From Pinus tabuliformis (Eukaryota; Streptophyta; Pinopsida; Pinales; Pinaceae): DNA of 64,000 bases. The notes below the pieces were generated by a model. That model ran no database searches, was not told the DNA's origin, and worked only from the letters and a program-made list of their open reading frames with translations. The position numbers and the translations under genes are program-made. Positions 40,951 through 52,041 of this stretch are shown here, one piece after another. The DNA is taken from assembly GCA_031772625.1 (NCBI GenBank), contig CM062819.1, forward strand, positions 1,236,015,897 through 1,236,079,896. Reading direction: 5' to 3'. Every line of letters starts with the position of its first letter. Within the stretch, counting starts at the first letter, position 1.

Positions 40951-42000
40951 TGTTAAATTTGGCAACTAGGGCCAAACATCACTTTTGACAGCTCTTGTGA
41001 GGCAACTGATATTTTTCTTGGATTCCTCTTTCCAAGAGGTGTAGGATTGATCTAAAGATCATCCCATTTTGACATGTAAAAAAAAAGTTATGAATTTATT
41101 TTGATTATGGACAAATTGTCAAGGTCGGCCAACCATCAAATTAGCCTCCTCCAGCCTTCAATGTTGCATATAAATACAAGGTGCTACCTCCTCATTTTGG
41201 CATCTCATCTCGTTCATCTTTCTCTCTCACATCTTGATTGGTACGGATTTCTGGGCCTCTCTCTCCACACATGCGAAAGGAACACTGTCTTTTCTAGTTG
41301 CTGCGTTGACCAGTTTTAATCAAAATTTCAGGTGACCGAGCTTTCAGGAGGCTGAAATTTCAGCAGGCCGCAATTTCAGGAGGTTGACTTTGACCAGCAT
41401 TGACCTTGTTTGACTTCGATTTTGTGAGGGAGACTTCTGTTTGGGCAGGGTAATGTTCTGGACACAAAAATTGAGGCAGTTTGACCCTTGCGTTGACCAA
41501 CGTTGACTGCCCTAATTCAGGTTGTTGCGTTGACTTTTGTTGACCAGATTTGACTGGTTATTTTCGAACTATTTTGGGCTGCATTATCTTGTTGTTGGAG
41601 GCCGAGTTGACCAAGGTTGACCGAGTTGTTTTGGAGGTCAATTTCAGCCATGTTGCCCAGTGTTGACTTTCTGGTTAGGGCTTTTTGTTTCTGTTGTTAT
41701 CACTGATCAGTTTGGGAGGGTGAATATTGTAAATTGTACTCTCTCTGTGCTGAAATTTTGAAGAATTATAAGAAGAATTGATCAAGGGTTTCCCCACATT
41801 GGGGTTTGTCCCTGGCTGGTGCCATATTTTGTGTCCTCTTGTGTTGGCTTGTCTTCTACTGTTATTGTTTATGTTCTATCTGCATTTTACTATCATGTTG
41901 ATGTGATTGATTTACTGGATATGATATTGGGCTAAGAAAAAAAATTGAAGTAAAATTGCTCCTAAGCATAGAACGCACCATTGTTATCCTAAAATTAACA
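40951..42000 (+). repeat. Copia-D 3' LTR (1050 bp)
   Basis: Matches the 5' LTR in structure: TATAAATA at 41169-41176, the AATTTCAGG array near 41325-41385, and a TTGACC/TTGACT cluster at 41300-41670. Confidence 0.95.
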
Positions 42001-42005
42001 ATAAG

Positions 42006-42567
42006 CATCTCACATAAGCTAGTCAATCATTTGAGCAGCAGGTATCCATCCAGTCATTTGGTTCCAATTCGTAAGAAGCAAGAATTTGTGACTCCATTAA
42101 GGCACTGGTCTCATAATAGAAAATCTAATTTAATCTTGCTTCATTCCAACCAAGTGGCTAGGCCACTCATCCGTGCCTCCCAGGTAAGTTGATTTCTCAA
42201 CTTCATTTCCTTCACCTCATTCCATAGGGACTACCCCCCATAGCCTTTTGTTGGGAGACAGCTAGAACGGAGTGGGCGGGGATCAAAGTGACAGCCCCCG
42301 TCCTGAGCGTTGTCGCGTTCGTACAATCCAAGCGACAACAAGACATATTACACATCTTATATGTTAGTTCTATTTTCATATTTATGTGTCAATGCATTTA
42401 TTTTATGTTGTGGATGCTTTAGATACTAAAAAAATTCAAAAAAAGTGAAATTTTTTGTATTTTTAAACTTTGTCAATTTTTACCGATTTTATCTTGATTT
42501 TTACGATTTTTTCCGATTTTGTACCCTCGTCGATTTAGTCTGATTTGCGATTATCACAACGTCAGTA
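42006..42567. other. Non-coding flank of copia-D
   Basis: Continues the sequence interrupted at 35195. A GC-richer part (42230-42340) and a T-rich part with five variants of TTTTTACGATTTT (42440-42530). No match recognised. Confidence 0.4.
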
Positions 42568-44142
42568 TATACTGCTAAGTCGGCTAGGGGCACTGCTAGT
42601 CCAAGTGCATCATCTCACACACATAGAATGTGGGGCAAGGAACAAGTTGTTGAAGGTGTTGATGATGCCCATGGCATGAAATAATGCTTTGTCACATGAT
42701 GGAAACCCATGGCTCTCAACGCATCCCCTACAAGTGTCAATATGATCCTCTGGTGGGCCTAGGCCCAAGTTAAGTTGCCCAGCACATGATGAAACCACCT
42801 GCCAATTACGCATAAGATCTAATGCGTCTCCTCACCTTCAAGTACAATAATTCATTAATGCATCTAAGTGAACCAAGCTTGTTAGGCCAAGGGCATACAT
42901 GAGACTTCATAATGGGTTTCCCTTCCAGATTTGGGGCTTTGAGCATGTAATGGTGTTACCTCCCTAGGTAGGAGTGGCTAATAAACAACCCTATTAGGTG
43001 TTCCCAACCCCTAAAGGAAAAGACATGTCCAAGGTACATCCTTTAAGTGATAGGGGTTATGCAGATAATGATGAGGTGGATTGGGGCATAGGGGTCTCAA
43101 GGCCAAATGCCATGGGCTCAAGGGTGGTAATGATGAGGGATGTCCACATATTTGGGTGTACAGATGTAGGAGGGAGCAATCGTGGTACATGAATTACCCC
43201 GACCTTTTTTTTTCCACCTCTCTTCATTTGCCTTTTGCCTTTTCTTGATTTTTCTTTTATTATACTGCTCGGGGATCTAGGGGATGAGAGAATGTTGTGT
43301 ATGATATAAGCAGTGAATACCCCCTTAAGGTGGGGCAGTTCATCGCCCACTAAGGGTTGGGACATGCATGGGTCCCTAAATGATACAAGGGGCATTCAAA
43401 TGGGACCCTAATAACCAAGGTGATGGCCATTATGATAGGGGTAGAGCTCATGCTTAGCTTCTTCCCATGCGTTATTTCTATTGTCCCAAGCATCTTTTGC
43501 ATTTTGTGGTATTATTTTCTTTTGTATGTGGCCATGATATGCTTTTAAGCTTTTTTTTTAGTTGCATCAACCTTTGGGGCTACGTTCCATGCCTGACCCA
43601 GACATGTGGACAAGGGGAGGGGGAGTACCAGAGCCTTGTGGACCCAGAGAGGGAAGATTATGAAATAGGGCATGTAATGTGCGGAGGGCGCTGAAAAATA
43701 TGTACAAGAAAACGTGACTGCGCTACCAAAATTAGGGTTTCCCAAGTAGTGCCCTTCCTAAAGCCATAAGCCAATAGGGGAGATCCCACGGGACTAAGGT
43801 TGAGGGTTAACTCCCCATTTAAATGTGAGGGAACAAGATTACAATCAAAACCCTTCCTCTTTCTAAGTCACCCAGTAATCCATACCCAAGTGTGCCCAAG
43901 GAGAAACAAGCATAAGCACTCGATTGCACAATGAAAGACATACCTTTAGGATTGGATGTCCCACCTTCAAACATACGCTCTCGACAGATGGGAAAGGGGA
44001 CAGATGACTGGTTCAAGGATCAAAGATCAACTAGCACAATATCAGCTACACTGGTAGCTATCGGGGGTTGTTGGCTATCGGCTAAAGACAAAACTAGGAG
44101 AAAATTTTCTCCTAGGGGGTCACCTACAAGTGGTGGGTAACA
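42568..44142 (-). repeat. Truncated LTR fragment of the 3.4-kb-LTR family
   Basis: On the minus strand it starts TGTTACCCACCA (44142) and matches the first roughly 1.57 kb of the LTRs at 55630 and 60120, including GGTGACCCC, CCACCAGTGTAG and the GATGATGCACTTGGAC block at its end (42568-42610). There the similarity stops abruptly. No interior or second half follows. The short frame at 42998-43192 (MFPTPKGKDMSKVHP...) has a counterpart in 56589-56783 but not in the third copy, so it is not treated as a gene. Confidence 0.85.
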
Positions 44143-46253
44143 GGGAATACGTGGTATTTTGGATGTTCTCTCTTATGAACTTCATATATCAATTTTGAAA
44201 TATGAAGGAAATATGTAAAAAGGACTAAATATAAGTATATGGTTTAGTTTTTTGGTTGTATTGGTAGAAAGAAAATAGATTTTTGACTTGATCGGACATG
44301 TGATAGGTCAGGAATATTATCTAAACAATTGAGCAAAATATGACGATCTCATTTTTTGTTGAAACGCATGAATGTTGTACTGGCATCTAAAGAATGTAAT
44401 TTTATTTCTCTTATAATAAAGTTACGATTATTTTTCCAAGGAAAAAAATTAGTCAACTTCTTGGAAGATGAGACTTCATAAAAGTCAGAGAGTTTCGAGG
44501 GCAGTCCAAAACAAGAGTCATTTTAGCTTTGTTAAATAGAAGCTAGGAAGTAGAATTTGGGGTTCACATCTTTGTGAGCAATTGGAATTAATAAAACAAT
44601 TGCCAGTTAACTACGGATGCAACCTATTTACATCTTCATGTATGACTTCTTCGGTTCACTGTAAGTTTGTATCATTGGACTATTTATTTTCTCATGTTCT
44701 TGCCATCATACACTTTGCTACCCCAGCTTTAAAGCAGGAATGGGATTAGGGTGTTTATAGAGATCTTGTAGAGCTAATTGGTCTATTGTTGTATAGATCA
44801 AGTGATAATGATGACTCATGCTCTTCATTGGTGCAACATTGTGCATTGATCCCAATCTCACTTAATTCACTTCTACTATTAAGATTTGTCTTCTACAACC
44901 TTTACACATAATTTTTTTAAATATAAATTCGGCAACCAATGTCGCAAATGAAAAGGTCCACCAATAAGGGTGGGAACCACACATTGAAGGTTTTCTCCCA
45001 ATGGATCCATGCGTATTGACAAGGGTCGAAAACCCACATCAACAATTGGATGGGCACACATCCAAATCGGGCATATTGTGTAGATAGAAGAAAATCTACC
45101 ATATGTTACTTCAGCATGGGTTCAAGAATTATTGTGTGGGTTAGCAAGTAATAAGACTTAGAAGTAACCAATTGTTGCAATGTCCTTCACAAAAGCATAA
45201 TACAAAGTAGTTATTACTGCAACTTGCTAAGCAATATAAACTCGAGAGACTTGATTTATAAAAACCTTCAACAAACCCAAGACATGCCCCCCCCTCCATT
45301 GTTATAATCGAAGTGTTATTCAACAGTCAACTTAACAAAAAATCCGGTGTTTCATGCCAAAACCAAGCACATTGAAATCCAATGTTTCATGCCAAAACCA
45401 ACCTATTGAAATCTACTGCCTCTACATCAAAAGAGCAAGTTCAGAATAAAGAAATTAAAGTGTTGTATTTTAGGACTAAAGATTAGCTAGCAGAAATCTT
45501 CAAGGATACATTAAACAAGACATGTTTTAGAAGTTCAAGGACATACTTGCTGTAAAGGAAAATAAAATGTCACTGTAGGGGGTGGCATTAGAATAAATAA
45601 TGCTCATTTTCGATGGATACCCTGATTTGAGAAAGAAAAAAATAAGTGTAGAGTTTGTTAATTTCAAAATGGGTAGAGTTTTTAAATTTTAAATTGGTAG
45701 TGTGCTTGTAGAATAAAAGCTAGGCACAATTTTAAAATGATTTGCATTAGATCTATTTTGGTTTGAAGATATATCGTTACCTTTAGCGTCCAAGTTAAAA
45801 ATAAAAATAAAAAATTGTATTGTAAATAAGTCATGGAATATCATCAGATTGTGTGCAATTTTCGTCCTTCTCTGGTTTCTGTAACGTATATGTACTTTAA
45901 GAACCAACAACACTTTTTAGTGTATATCTTTTAATCTTAAACGACTAATCTGTGTGCGCACAAGAGATGATACCTAACACAGACGTGGGAAATAACTTCA
46001 TTATGGATCAGTTTAGGGGTTTGAATCTGCTTTGTCATGAACATTTTTCTATTTTACAGGCTGATAATAAGCAGGCCTTATTTTGAATTTGTTTCATTTG
46101 TATTTATCTAAAATGACATTATCTTGCTCTGGTAGTCTTCACTTTTATACCACTGTATCGTTCACGTGTGTCTACATAATATTGTGATTACCTACTTCAG
46201 ATTTTAGGGGTTCGTTAAATTGAATTCCGCATAATGTTTGTTGAAAACCCTGT
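44143..46253. other. About 2.1 kb of AT-rich DNA with nothing recognised
   Basis: Searched by eye on both strands for RT, integrase, gag, transposase and RNA gene motifs; none seen. The short open frames present are below what chance gives in AT-rich DNA. The last part (46200-46253) is one copy of the tandem unit seen again at 47870-47930. Confidence 0.5.
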
Positions 46254-47819
46254 ATTGAAGTTTGCGAGTTCAATATATATACCGAAGGTACCGTCGGTGT
46301 GTTCTGTTGCACCAAGCCAACCCAAATCGCATTGCACGTTCTTCTCATGCGCACTCGTAGGTTTAATAATTCTGATCCGCACTCGTTGTTTAGGTGAGAT
46401 CTGGTTAGTCACTGGCATCTGAAAATTTTGAATGAATAAGTTTGTTTGCACATTTTGGGTTCTAGATCTAATCTTCTGCGGCTAGATCTAGATCTAGGCG
46501 GCTAGGTTCTAGATCTAATCTTCTGCGGCTAGATCTAGATCTAATCTTATCTTCTGCCTTATTTCTCTGCGGCTGGGTTCTACGGGCAAGTAAAATATGG
46601 CCCCCAGCTTCGCGAAAATAGCTGCTGGCTCATCCGCTTTTGGAGGGCAAGCTCCTGCCCACATCGTCAGTGAAGCCCCAACTCCCACTGTCCAGGTGGT
46701 CCAGGCCTCACTCGATGAGGCTTTGAAGTTTTCCGAAAGTGCCCTAATCTGCCGGTTCAATGGTTTTTGGCCGCGGCTGACAGCTCTCCACAATTGGATC
46801 TCGGAGGTATGGAAGCCTTTCATTTCTGATGAAATTAATATCTACCCCTGTGCTAGGGGTTTCTTTATAGTAGATTTTGAAAATCCTGAAAGCAGGCAAT
46901 GTATTCTAGATTTCGGCCCTTGGTTTTGGGAAAAATCAGGCCTATTCATGAAGCCATGGAACCCATCATTTGATCCCTCTACAGCAGTAATAACCTCAGC
47001 ACCAGTTTGGGTGAGATTGCCAAGCCTACCCTTGCATCTCTGGAATCTCTCCTCGCTAAAAGCCATTGGAAATGCAATTGGGAAATTTTACTGCAGGTGC
47101 CCAGAAACAGAGGAATATGCCAAAACCACTTATGCACGCATCTGTGTGGAAATGGACTTCAGCGCAGGATTCCCAGCTGAAATAAACCTAACAAGTAAAG
47201 ACTATGTGTGGAACCAGAAACTCGATTATGAAAGTGTCCTCTTCAGATGTCGATCCTGCTTCGAGACAGGCCATCTAGCCAAAAATTGCCCAAAAGCCTC
47301 CCAGAAAAATTCTGCTAGAAAAAACCACCACAAATCTACATGGTGGGAAGGAGCTCAAAAAGAACACTACACTGTCATCAAAGAAGAATACTCTACAGAA
47401 AACTCTGAATCACAAGAAATCGGGCAAGAAAGAAACAACTCTCAAGACAAGCAGGGAGAAAGCCCCGCCCAACAAATCAATAGTTATGAGGATTCGAATA
47501 CTGCACAAAATAAATCTTCATTTAACAGCAAAGCAGATCTCCTACACCAAACTTCTTCTTCGACTATCTTCAAAAGGACGAACATAATAGATCGCGAAGC
47601 TAAGACACCAATGTCCCTAGAACCAGAAGAGATGAAGGAGATGCAAGATAAAGAAAGTTGGAAGACCGTAGAGAAAAAAAAGAAAGCTACAGCACCAATC
47701 TCGCCAAAAAAGATGAGGAGCCAGATAATTAAAGACTAAGAAAATTATAGGTCCGATAGACCAATTTGGTCTCAGTGGACGTTAACCATCATCATCATCA
47801 TCATCATCATTTGAATTTG
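46254..47819 (+). mobile_element. Second ORF1-only LINE-type retroposon, (CAT)8 tail
   Basis: Probable target duplication ATTGAAGTTTG (46254-46264) and ATTTGAATTTG (47809-47819), two mismatches. The element (46265-47808) has a 330-base leader with a tandem GTTCTAGATCTAATC...GGCTAGATCTAGATCTA repeat (46460-46545), one intact 380-codon frame, a 70-base 3' region with a perfect AGACCAA/TTGGTCT hairpin (about 47758-47773) nested in GTCC/GGAC, and a CAT microsatellite tail (47787-47810). There is no ORF2. The tail differs from the poly(A) of the ubiquitin-type element, so the partner LINE may differ. Confidence 0.8.
46597..47739 (+). CDS. DUF4283/CCHC ORF1-type protein, 380 aa, intact
   Basis: A short N-terminal region is followed by a DUF4283 domain (about 40-180: ESALICRFNGFWPRLTALHNWI, GPWFWEKSGLFMKPWNPSFDPSTAVI, APVWVRLPSLPLHLWNL, TYARICVEMD) and a CX2CX4HX4C zinc knuckle (C218, C221, H226, C231; CRSCFETGHLAKNC). 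The hydrophilic C-terminal tail (240-380) is rich in Glu, Gln, Ser and Lys and contains ESWKTVEKKKK, comparable to EGWTKVNKKKGKK at the end of the 647-residue protein. The order and spacing match that protein's C-terminal half, without the ubiquitin-like domain. Likely an RNA-binding ORF1 product. Start chosen at the first ATG after the repeat leader, in a good context (AAAATATGGC). Confidence 0.9.
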   Translation: MAPSFAKIAAGSSAFGGQAPAHIVSEAPTPTVQVVQASLDEALKFSESALICRFNGFWPRLTALHNWISEVWKPFISDEINIYPCARGFFIVDFENPESRQCILDFGPWFWEKSGLFMKPWNPSFDPSTAVITSAPVWVRLPSLPLHLWNLSSLKAIGNAIGKFYCRCPETEEYAKTTYARICVEMDFSAGFPAEINLTSKDYVWNQKLDYESVLFRCRSCFETGHLAKNCPKASQKNSARKNHHKSTWWEGAQKEHYTVIKEEYSTENSESQEIGQERNNSQDKQGESPAQQINSYEDSNTAQNKSSFNSKADLLHQTSSSTIFKRTNIIDREAKTPMSLEPEEMKEMQDKESWKTVEKKKKATAPISPKKMRSQIIKD

Positions 47820-48000
47820 AAGACATTGGAATTCTAGTGTAAGGGCAGACTCTTGCCAAATGTTGTTCTAGTTTAGGGGTTCCTTACAACTGGATTTTGC
47901 TTTATGCTTGTTAAAAACCCTGTATTTGAATTTGCAGAGATTGAAATTCTTGTGTAAGGACGGACTCTTGCCAATTGTTGTTCTGGTTTAGGGCAAGACT
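47820..48000 (+). repeat. Tandem repeat of about 120 bp at the retroposon's insertion site
   Basis: Two copies (about 47811-47930 and 47930-47995) of TTGAATTTG...TTG(G/A)AATTCT(A/T)GTGTAAGG(G/A)C(A/G)GACTCTTGCC. A third, interrupted copy lies left of the element (46203-46264: TTTAGGGGTTC...AACCCTGTATT). The retroposon landed inside this array. Confidence 0.65.
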
Positions 48001-49623
48001 CCATTGATGGCAGTGATTGTAAGGATGACAGATTTTGTGAACTCTAGTTTCAGGTTAAATTTGTGGGCTTCTAAGATTTTAGAGATGAAGGGAGAAATTT
48101 GAAATGGGTTACTTGAATTGACTTTATAAAGACGAGTAACTATATAAGATACTTGTTCTTTTGGATCTTTGAGATCTTGTTATTGGGTTTTGTAATGAGG
48201 TATCTGTTACTTGAACAGTGTAAAAACCTTCAAACTTGGTTCAATTTTTCAGGCTCGTTGAGTTCTGTGGCTACCCCTGGTGAAAATTTTTTACATTTTG
48301 AGTGATCTTACTATATGATAAATGTCACCAGCTACTTCAGAATGAAGTAAGGTGCCATTCCAGAGATTTTCTAAGCTGGTCACTTAAGTGATCTGTTTTC
48401 ATTTTGTGGGATTTCAGACAGCTTAGAATTCGAGAAAATCTACTTTAAAAAACCGAGTATAGAAAAGAAGAGCATAATACAAAGCACCGCATAAGTCTCG
48501 GACTTACCATGCAGGGATGGTGAAAGATGGCAAGAGACACAAACAATTCATGCCCCGTAGCGGGAAAGCCGTCATCCTCCGTCTTCCTTTCTCCCTGTGT
48601 ATGTTGCGAATTCGGCCTACGAAACAGCAGCCAAGATATTCCTATACAGCATGGTCGAATAGCTTTTGAAGCGCAAGCAGGAGTGAAAGAAGAGATGCCA
48701 TTGGAAGCAAGGGGTCTTTATCTGGAGCCGCTTACAGCTGAAACAACTATTAAGAAGACGAGAAATACCTCCTCCCCAAAAATTTAAACTACCGTGCAAC
48801 TATCAATTTTCAATCATTTTCAGCTAGGATCGAGCTTCCAAGTGCAGCATAAGTTCTTAAGTCACACCATGTATTAATGTTTGGAGTTGTCTTAAAGACA
48901 ACTCGTTAATGTTTATTTGGTAAGCCAACATGGTCATGTGTTCAAAATTTAAACATAGAAAATATGAAAGGTAATTTACATTTTGTGTAAGGATAGATAT
49001 TGCATGGGGATGAAGTTAAATTACATTTAACATAACATTGTGCTCTACAATGTTGATATTGTACTTGTCGAACCTTTTGTTTTAATAATGTTTAATGAGT
49101 AATAATCTTGTTTTAATAATATTTAATTAGTAATAACAATGTTTAATTAGTAAGTCAATGTTCAAAATCTAAAAATTGAAAGATAAAAGAAAATACGGAG
49201 GTAGTTTACATTTTGGGTGAGGATAAACATGCGATGAACTTAAATTATATTTAACATATTCAGCTTTTTCAGGTATGATATTAGTTAAACTTTTTGTTTT
49301 AGTCATGAATATGTTAGGTTAATTTTTTTGTTTTAGTAATGAATATGTTGTGTAGGTTTGTTAGGATGACATTATTATACATATTTAAATAGTTGTTTGT
49401 ACTTTTGCATGGGTTAAATGGGCATAATACAAAGGTGTACTCATCTTTATTCTCAAATTTCAATAGACTTACTTAGTAATGATGTGTTAGTAACTTTTCT
49501 AGATACACATCAAGTAGCGATGAATTAGTAACTTTTCGAAATACACATTAAATAACGATGAATTAGTAACTTTTATAAAATGTATACTCAAAAGTCAAAT
49601 GATAATAAAAAACAACTCTGGAG
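48001..49623. other. No recognised feature; one unassigned 86-codon frame
   Basis: An open frame at 48527-48787 (MARDTNNSCPVAGKPSS...) has balanced composition unlike the surrounding AT-rich DNA but matches nothing I recognise and has no clear gene signals. 49060-49160 repeats TTTAAT(G/T)AGTAATAA phrases. 49490-49575 repeats AATTAGTAACTTTT with CACAT(T/C)AA spacing. Confidence 0.4.
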
Positions 49624-49869
49624 AAGGTATAATATAAGTATGGGGGAATTTACGCAGTGCATTATATATCATTTTTTGGGATTCAACTGCGTTAAGTAAG
49701 TCATTCAAACGTATGACCATTTTCCATGAGAGGTAGTCGTAACTGACTAATTTCTCATGATTTTTGAATAGTTCACTTAGCACTCATTGCATCGGGTGAT
49801 GCTCACAGGGGTGAAGAAGTGGGATTGAAACTAGTGAAATGTGGAGAACGAATCACATAGCATCAATCA

Positions 49870-49965
49870 TCACTTGGGCTTGCACCCGGTAACCAGGACT
49901 TAGGAGGTCACCCATCCCAGAATCTGGCTCAAGCGCGCTTAACTGTGGAGTTTTCCCCACAATCA
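49870..49965 (-). other. 5S rRNA-derived segment, left copy
   Basis: Minus strand reads ACTCCACAGTTAAGCGCGCTT, GATGGGTGACCTCCTAAGTCC, then GGTGCAAGCCC: the internal-control and box C regions of plant 5S rRNA from about position 45 on, with a deletion in the CCTGGGAAG part. Not a functional 5S gene: the 5' end and box A are missing. Confidence 0.85.
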
Positions 49966-50130
49966 AGCCCACTTAGCTTGCTACCCCATTTGCAAAACCT
50001 TAGCAAGTATTGTGCCTCATGAACCATTCAAGTAGAGATCCCTTGACTCTTTTTGAATTTAAGTATGGGGGAATTTACGCAGTGCATTATATATCATTTT
50101 TTGGGATTCAACTGCGTTAAGTAAGTCATT

Positions 50131-50205
50131 CACAGTTAAGCGCGCTTGAGCCAGAGGAGTTCTGGGATGGGTGACCTCCTGGGAAGTCCTGGTTAGTGCA
50201 AGCCC
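50131..50205 (+). other. 5S rRNA-derived segment, right copy
   Basis: CAGTTAAGCGCGCTTGAGCC, then GATGGGTGACCTCCTGGGAAG, then GTGCAAGCCC: closer to genuine 5S than the left copy, with an intact box C. The 5' part of 5S is absent (CATTCACAG joins directly). Confidence 0.88.
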
Positions 50206-50458
50206 GGAAGTGATGATTGATGCTATGTGATTCGTTCTCCACATTTCTAGTTTCAATCCCACTTCTTCACCCCTGTGAGCATCACCGATGCAATGAGTGC
50301 TAAGTGAACTATTCAAAAATCATGAGAAATTAGTCAGTTACGACTACCTCTCATGGAAAATGGTCATACGTTTGAATGACTTACTTAACGCAGTTGAATC
50401 CAAAAAATGATAAGGTATAATATGTTTTTTTATAAGTAAAATTGTAGGTGTTTATATT

Positions 50459-50812
50459 GTCAGAAATGTTTCTTATTGTGGCACAAACTTCCACAAACCC
50501 GTATATGTGGTTATGTAAGTTCCCATGAAGTGTTGGTTATGGTCGGAAATAGCCACCCCATTAAGTCCAAGTTAGTTAATGATATTTGATGAAAAGATCA
50601 TTATAAAAGCGGGTGGGTTAGAAGGGTCCCTGGTTTATCAAGACAAAAATTGCTTGTGATTCCATCCCTTGGCGCATTAAATCTTAGATAGATCAAAAGA
50701 TCTCTCTATTGGATTGGAAAGGGTTTCCTACATCAAATCTAATCACCATGGCTAGAAGTAAGTTCTATTTTATTTTGCATTAAATTTTAAACTTCCATTT
50801 GGTATTAGAGCC
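50459..50812 (+). repeat. Possible 5' LTR and primer site of copia-F
   Basis: TGGTATTAGAGCC at 50800-50812 is one transition from the initiator-Met primer site. The upstream sequence from TGTCAGAAATG (50459) to CTTCCA (50797) could be a short LTR. No 3' LTR was found, so the left boundary is a guess. A copia gag remnant lies 1.2 kb downstream on the same strand. Confidence 0.5.
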
Positions 50813-52041
50813 ATCATTCGAATTACGGTATTTGATTTGAATATTTTACTCATTTTTTCTCAAAATTAAATTGTCTCCCTTTTATGGTCTTTTCTTTTGA
50901 GAGATTTGATAGCAAAGAAATATCCTCATCGGTTTTCTCTAAAATATTGATCTTTTAGATAATGTAGACCCATAAATTATATTAAGATATTGGTGGTTTT
51001 AAAGAGAGAAAGTTTGTACTTAATTATTCTGATATAAAGATGATCACACATCGATGAGTTTTAATATACACATTTGAAGATATTTCTCCATGATTTGAGT
51101 TATTCAATGATGAAATATGGTGAGAATTTATTATCTCAAACATGATAATATCAAAGGAATTGATGGGTATATGCATTTCATGACAATATGTATCCATTGT
51201 GCATATATGTGGTAGAATTATGATTGACATTTACGAATTATGCATATATTGTAACTATGATTGAAAATTAATAGATGCCATAACATTGCTTGAACATGGT
51301 ATCAAGAAAAATAGATATTTATATGTTTTTCCATGTATCATGACAAACATACATGCCTTGTTTTAAGTTGATTCAAGATAACATGATATGCCTTTAAGGT
51401 TTTACAATTATGCATCATAATGTGTCATATGCACATGAATGAACATCATGATATGCATTATTTTTGTGACAAGATCATTCTATTGTTATTTACACATGTT
51501 TATTTTATATATTTTGATTATGTATGATTACAATTAATGTATTGGCATTGTGTTTAGATAATGCATACTAATTTTTAATTGTTTTGATGCATTGACCTTA
51601 AGCTTAATCAATGCATTTTTTTATTGTCCTTGATGCTATTATATGCTCGTGACATTTAATCGACTCATAGAGTAGCCACAACGTCTTAAGTCAATGGTAA
51701 AGTATAAATCACATATTCAATGCAAGTGATTACATTAATGAATAGCGTCAAAATTGTGATTAAACCATGAAAATGGCATGTCTTGGCCCCATACAGAGGA
51801 AATAATAAATCATGAATTAATTGGAATATGATGATAAATTAGGCATCAAATTAGAGTTGATTCCAAATGTCCATAGGCAATGGGTCATCTCTCTATTGAT
51901 GTCAGATCTATCAGTCACATTATAAAGTTATTAAGCAAATAAATTTGCATATTATAATCTCGGCCCACAAGAGGATTATGATGACGCGTTATTTTTGTTT
52001 TAGTATTATTAGCGTGGATTAATAATAAATTATGGTCATCT
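50813..52041 (+). other. AT-rich leader between the primer site and the copia-F gag
   Basis: About 1.2 kb with no open frame of note; many ATGATAT/ATGCAT words. It may be an untranslated leader or unrelated DNA. Confidence 0.4.

Larger units (their letters stand above)
35196..42000 (+). mobile_element. Copia-D: full-length, degenerate Ty1/copia retrotransposon
   Basis: LTRs 35196-36240 (1045 bp) and 40951-42000 (1050 bp); primer site TGGTATCAGAGC at 36241-36252; polypurine tract AGTTGAGAGGGAG at 40938-40950; perfect target duplication ATAAG (35191-35195, 42001-42005). Gene order gag-protease-integrase-RT-RNase H. The LTRs differ at many positions in the first 150 bases alone, so it is old, yet a 779-codon open frame survives. 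Same family as copia-A, -B and -E. Confidence 0.96.
49636..50411. mobile_element. Fold-back element made of two inverted 5S-rRNA-derived copies
   Basis: A perfect 12-bp duplication AAGGTATAATAT (49624-49635, 50412-50423) brackets the whole structure. The left half is a minus-strand copy and the right half a plus-strand copy of one repeat. Each contains the 3' two thirds of 5S rRNA, followed by a shared 3' body (TGATGATTGATGCTATGTGATTC ... TTAACGCAGTTGAATCC). The body forms inverted termini about 280 bp long. The first 73 bases or so also recur directly at about 50060-50130. It resembles the 5S-carrying LTRs of Cassandra TRIMs or a 5S-type SINE. The 12-bp duplication favours LINE-type insertion over the 5 bp of LTR elements. 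Confidence 0.8.

Noticed and set aside
42998..43192. Small frame (MFPTPKGKDMSKVHP...) with a similar frame at 56589-56783, a candidate small gene in the 3.4-kb LTR
   Set aside because: The third copy (about 61085-61280) lacks the start codon and has stops in the same frame, so similarity only reflects shared LTR ancestry.
47787..47810. CAT repeat as an isolated microsatellite
   Set aside because: It sits exactly at the 3' end of the ORF1-only retroposon, next to the probable target duplication, so it is better read as the element's tail.
50131..50205. Functional 5S rRNA gene
   Set aside because: The 5' third including box A is missing and the copy is embedded in a repeat found twice in inverted orientation.
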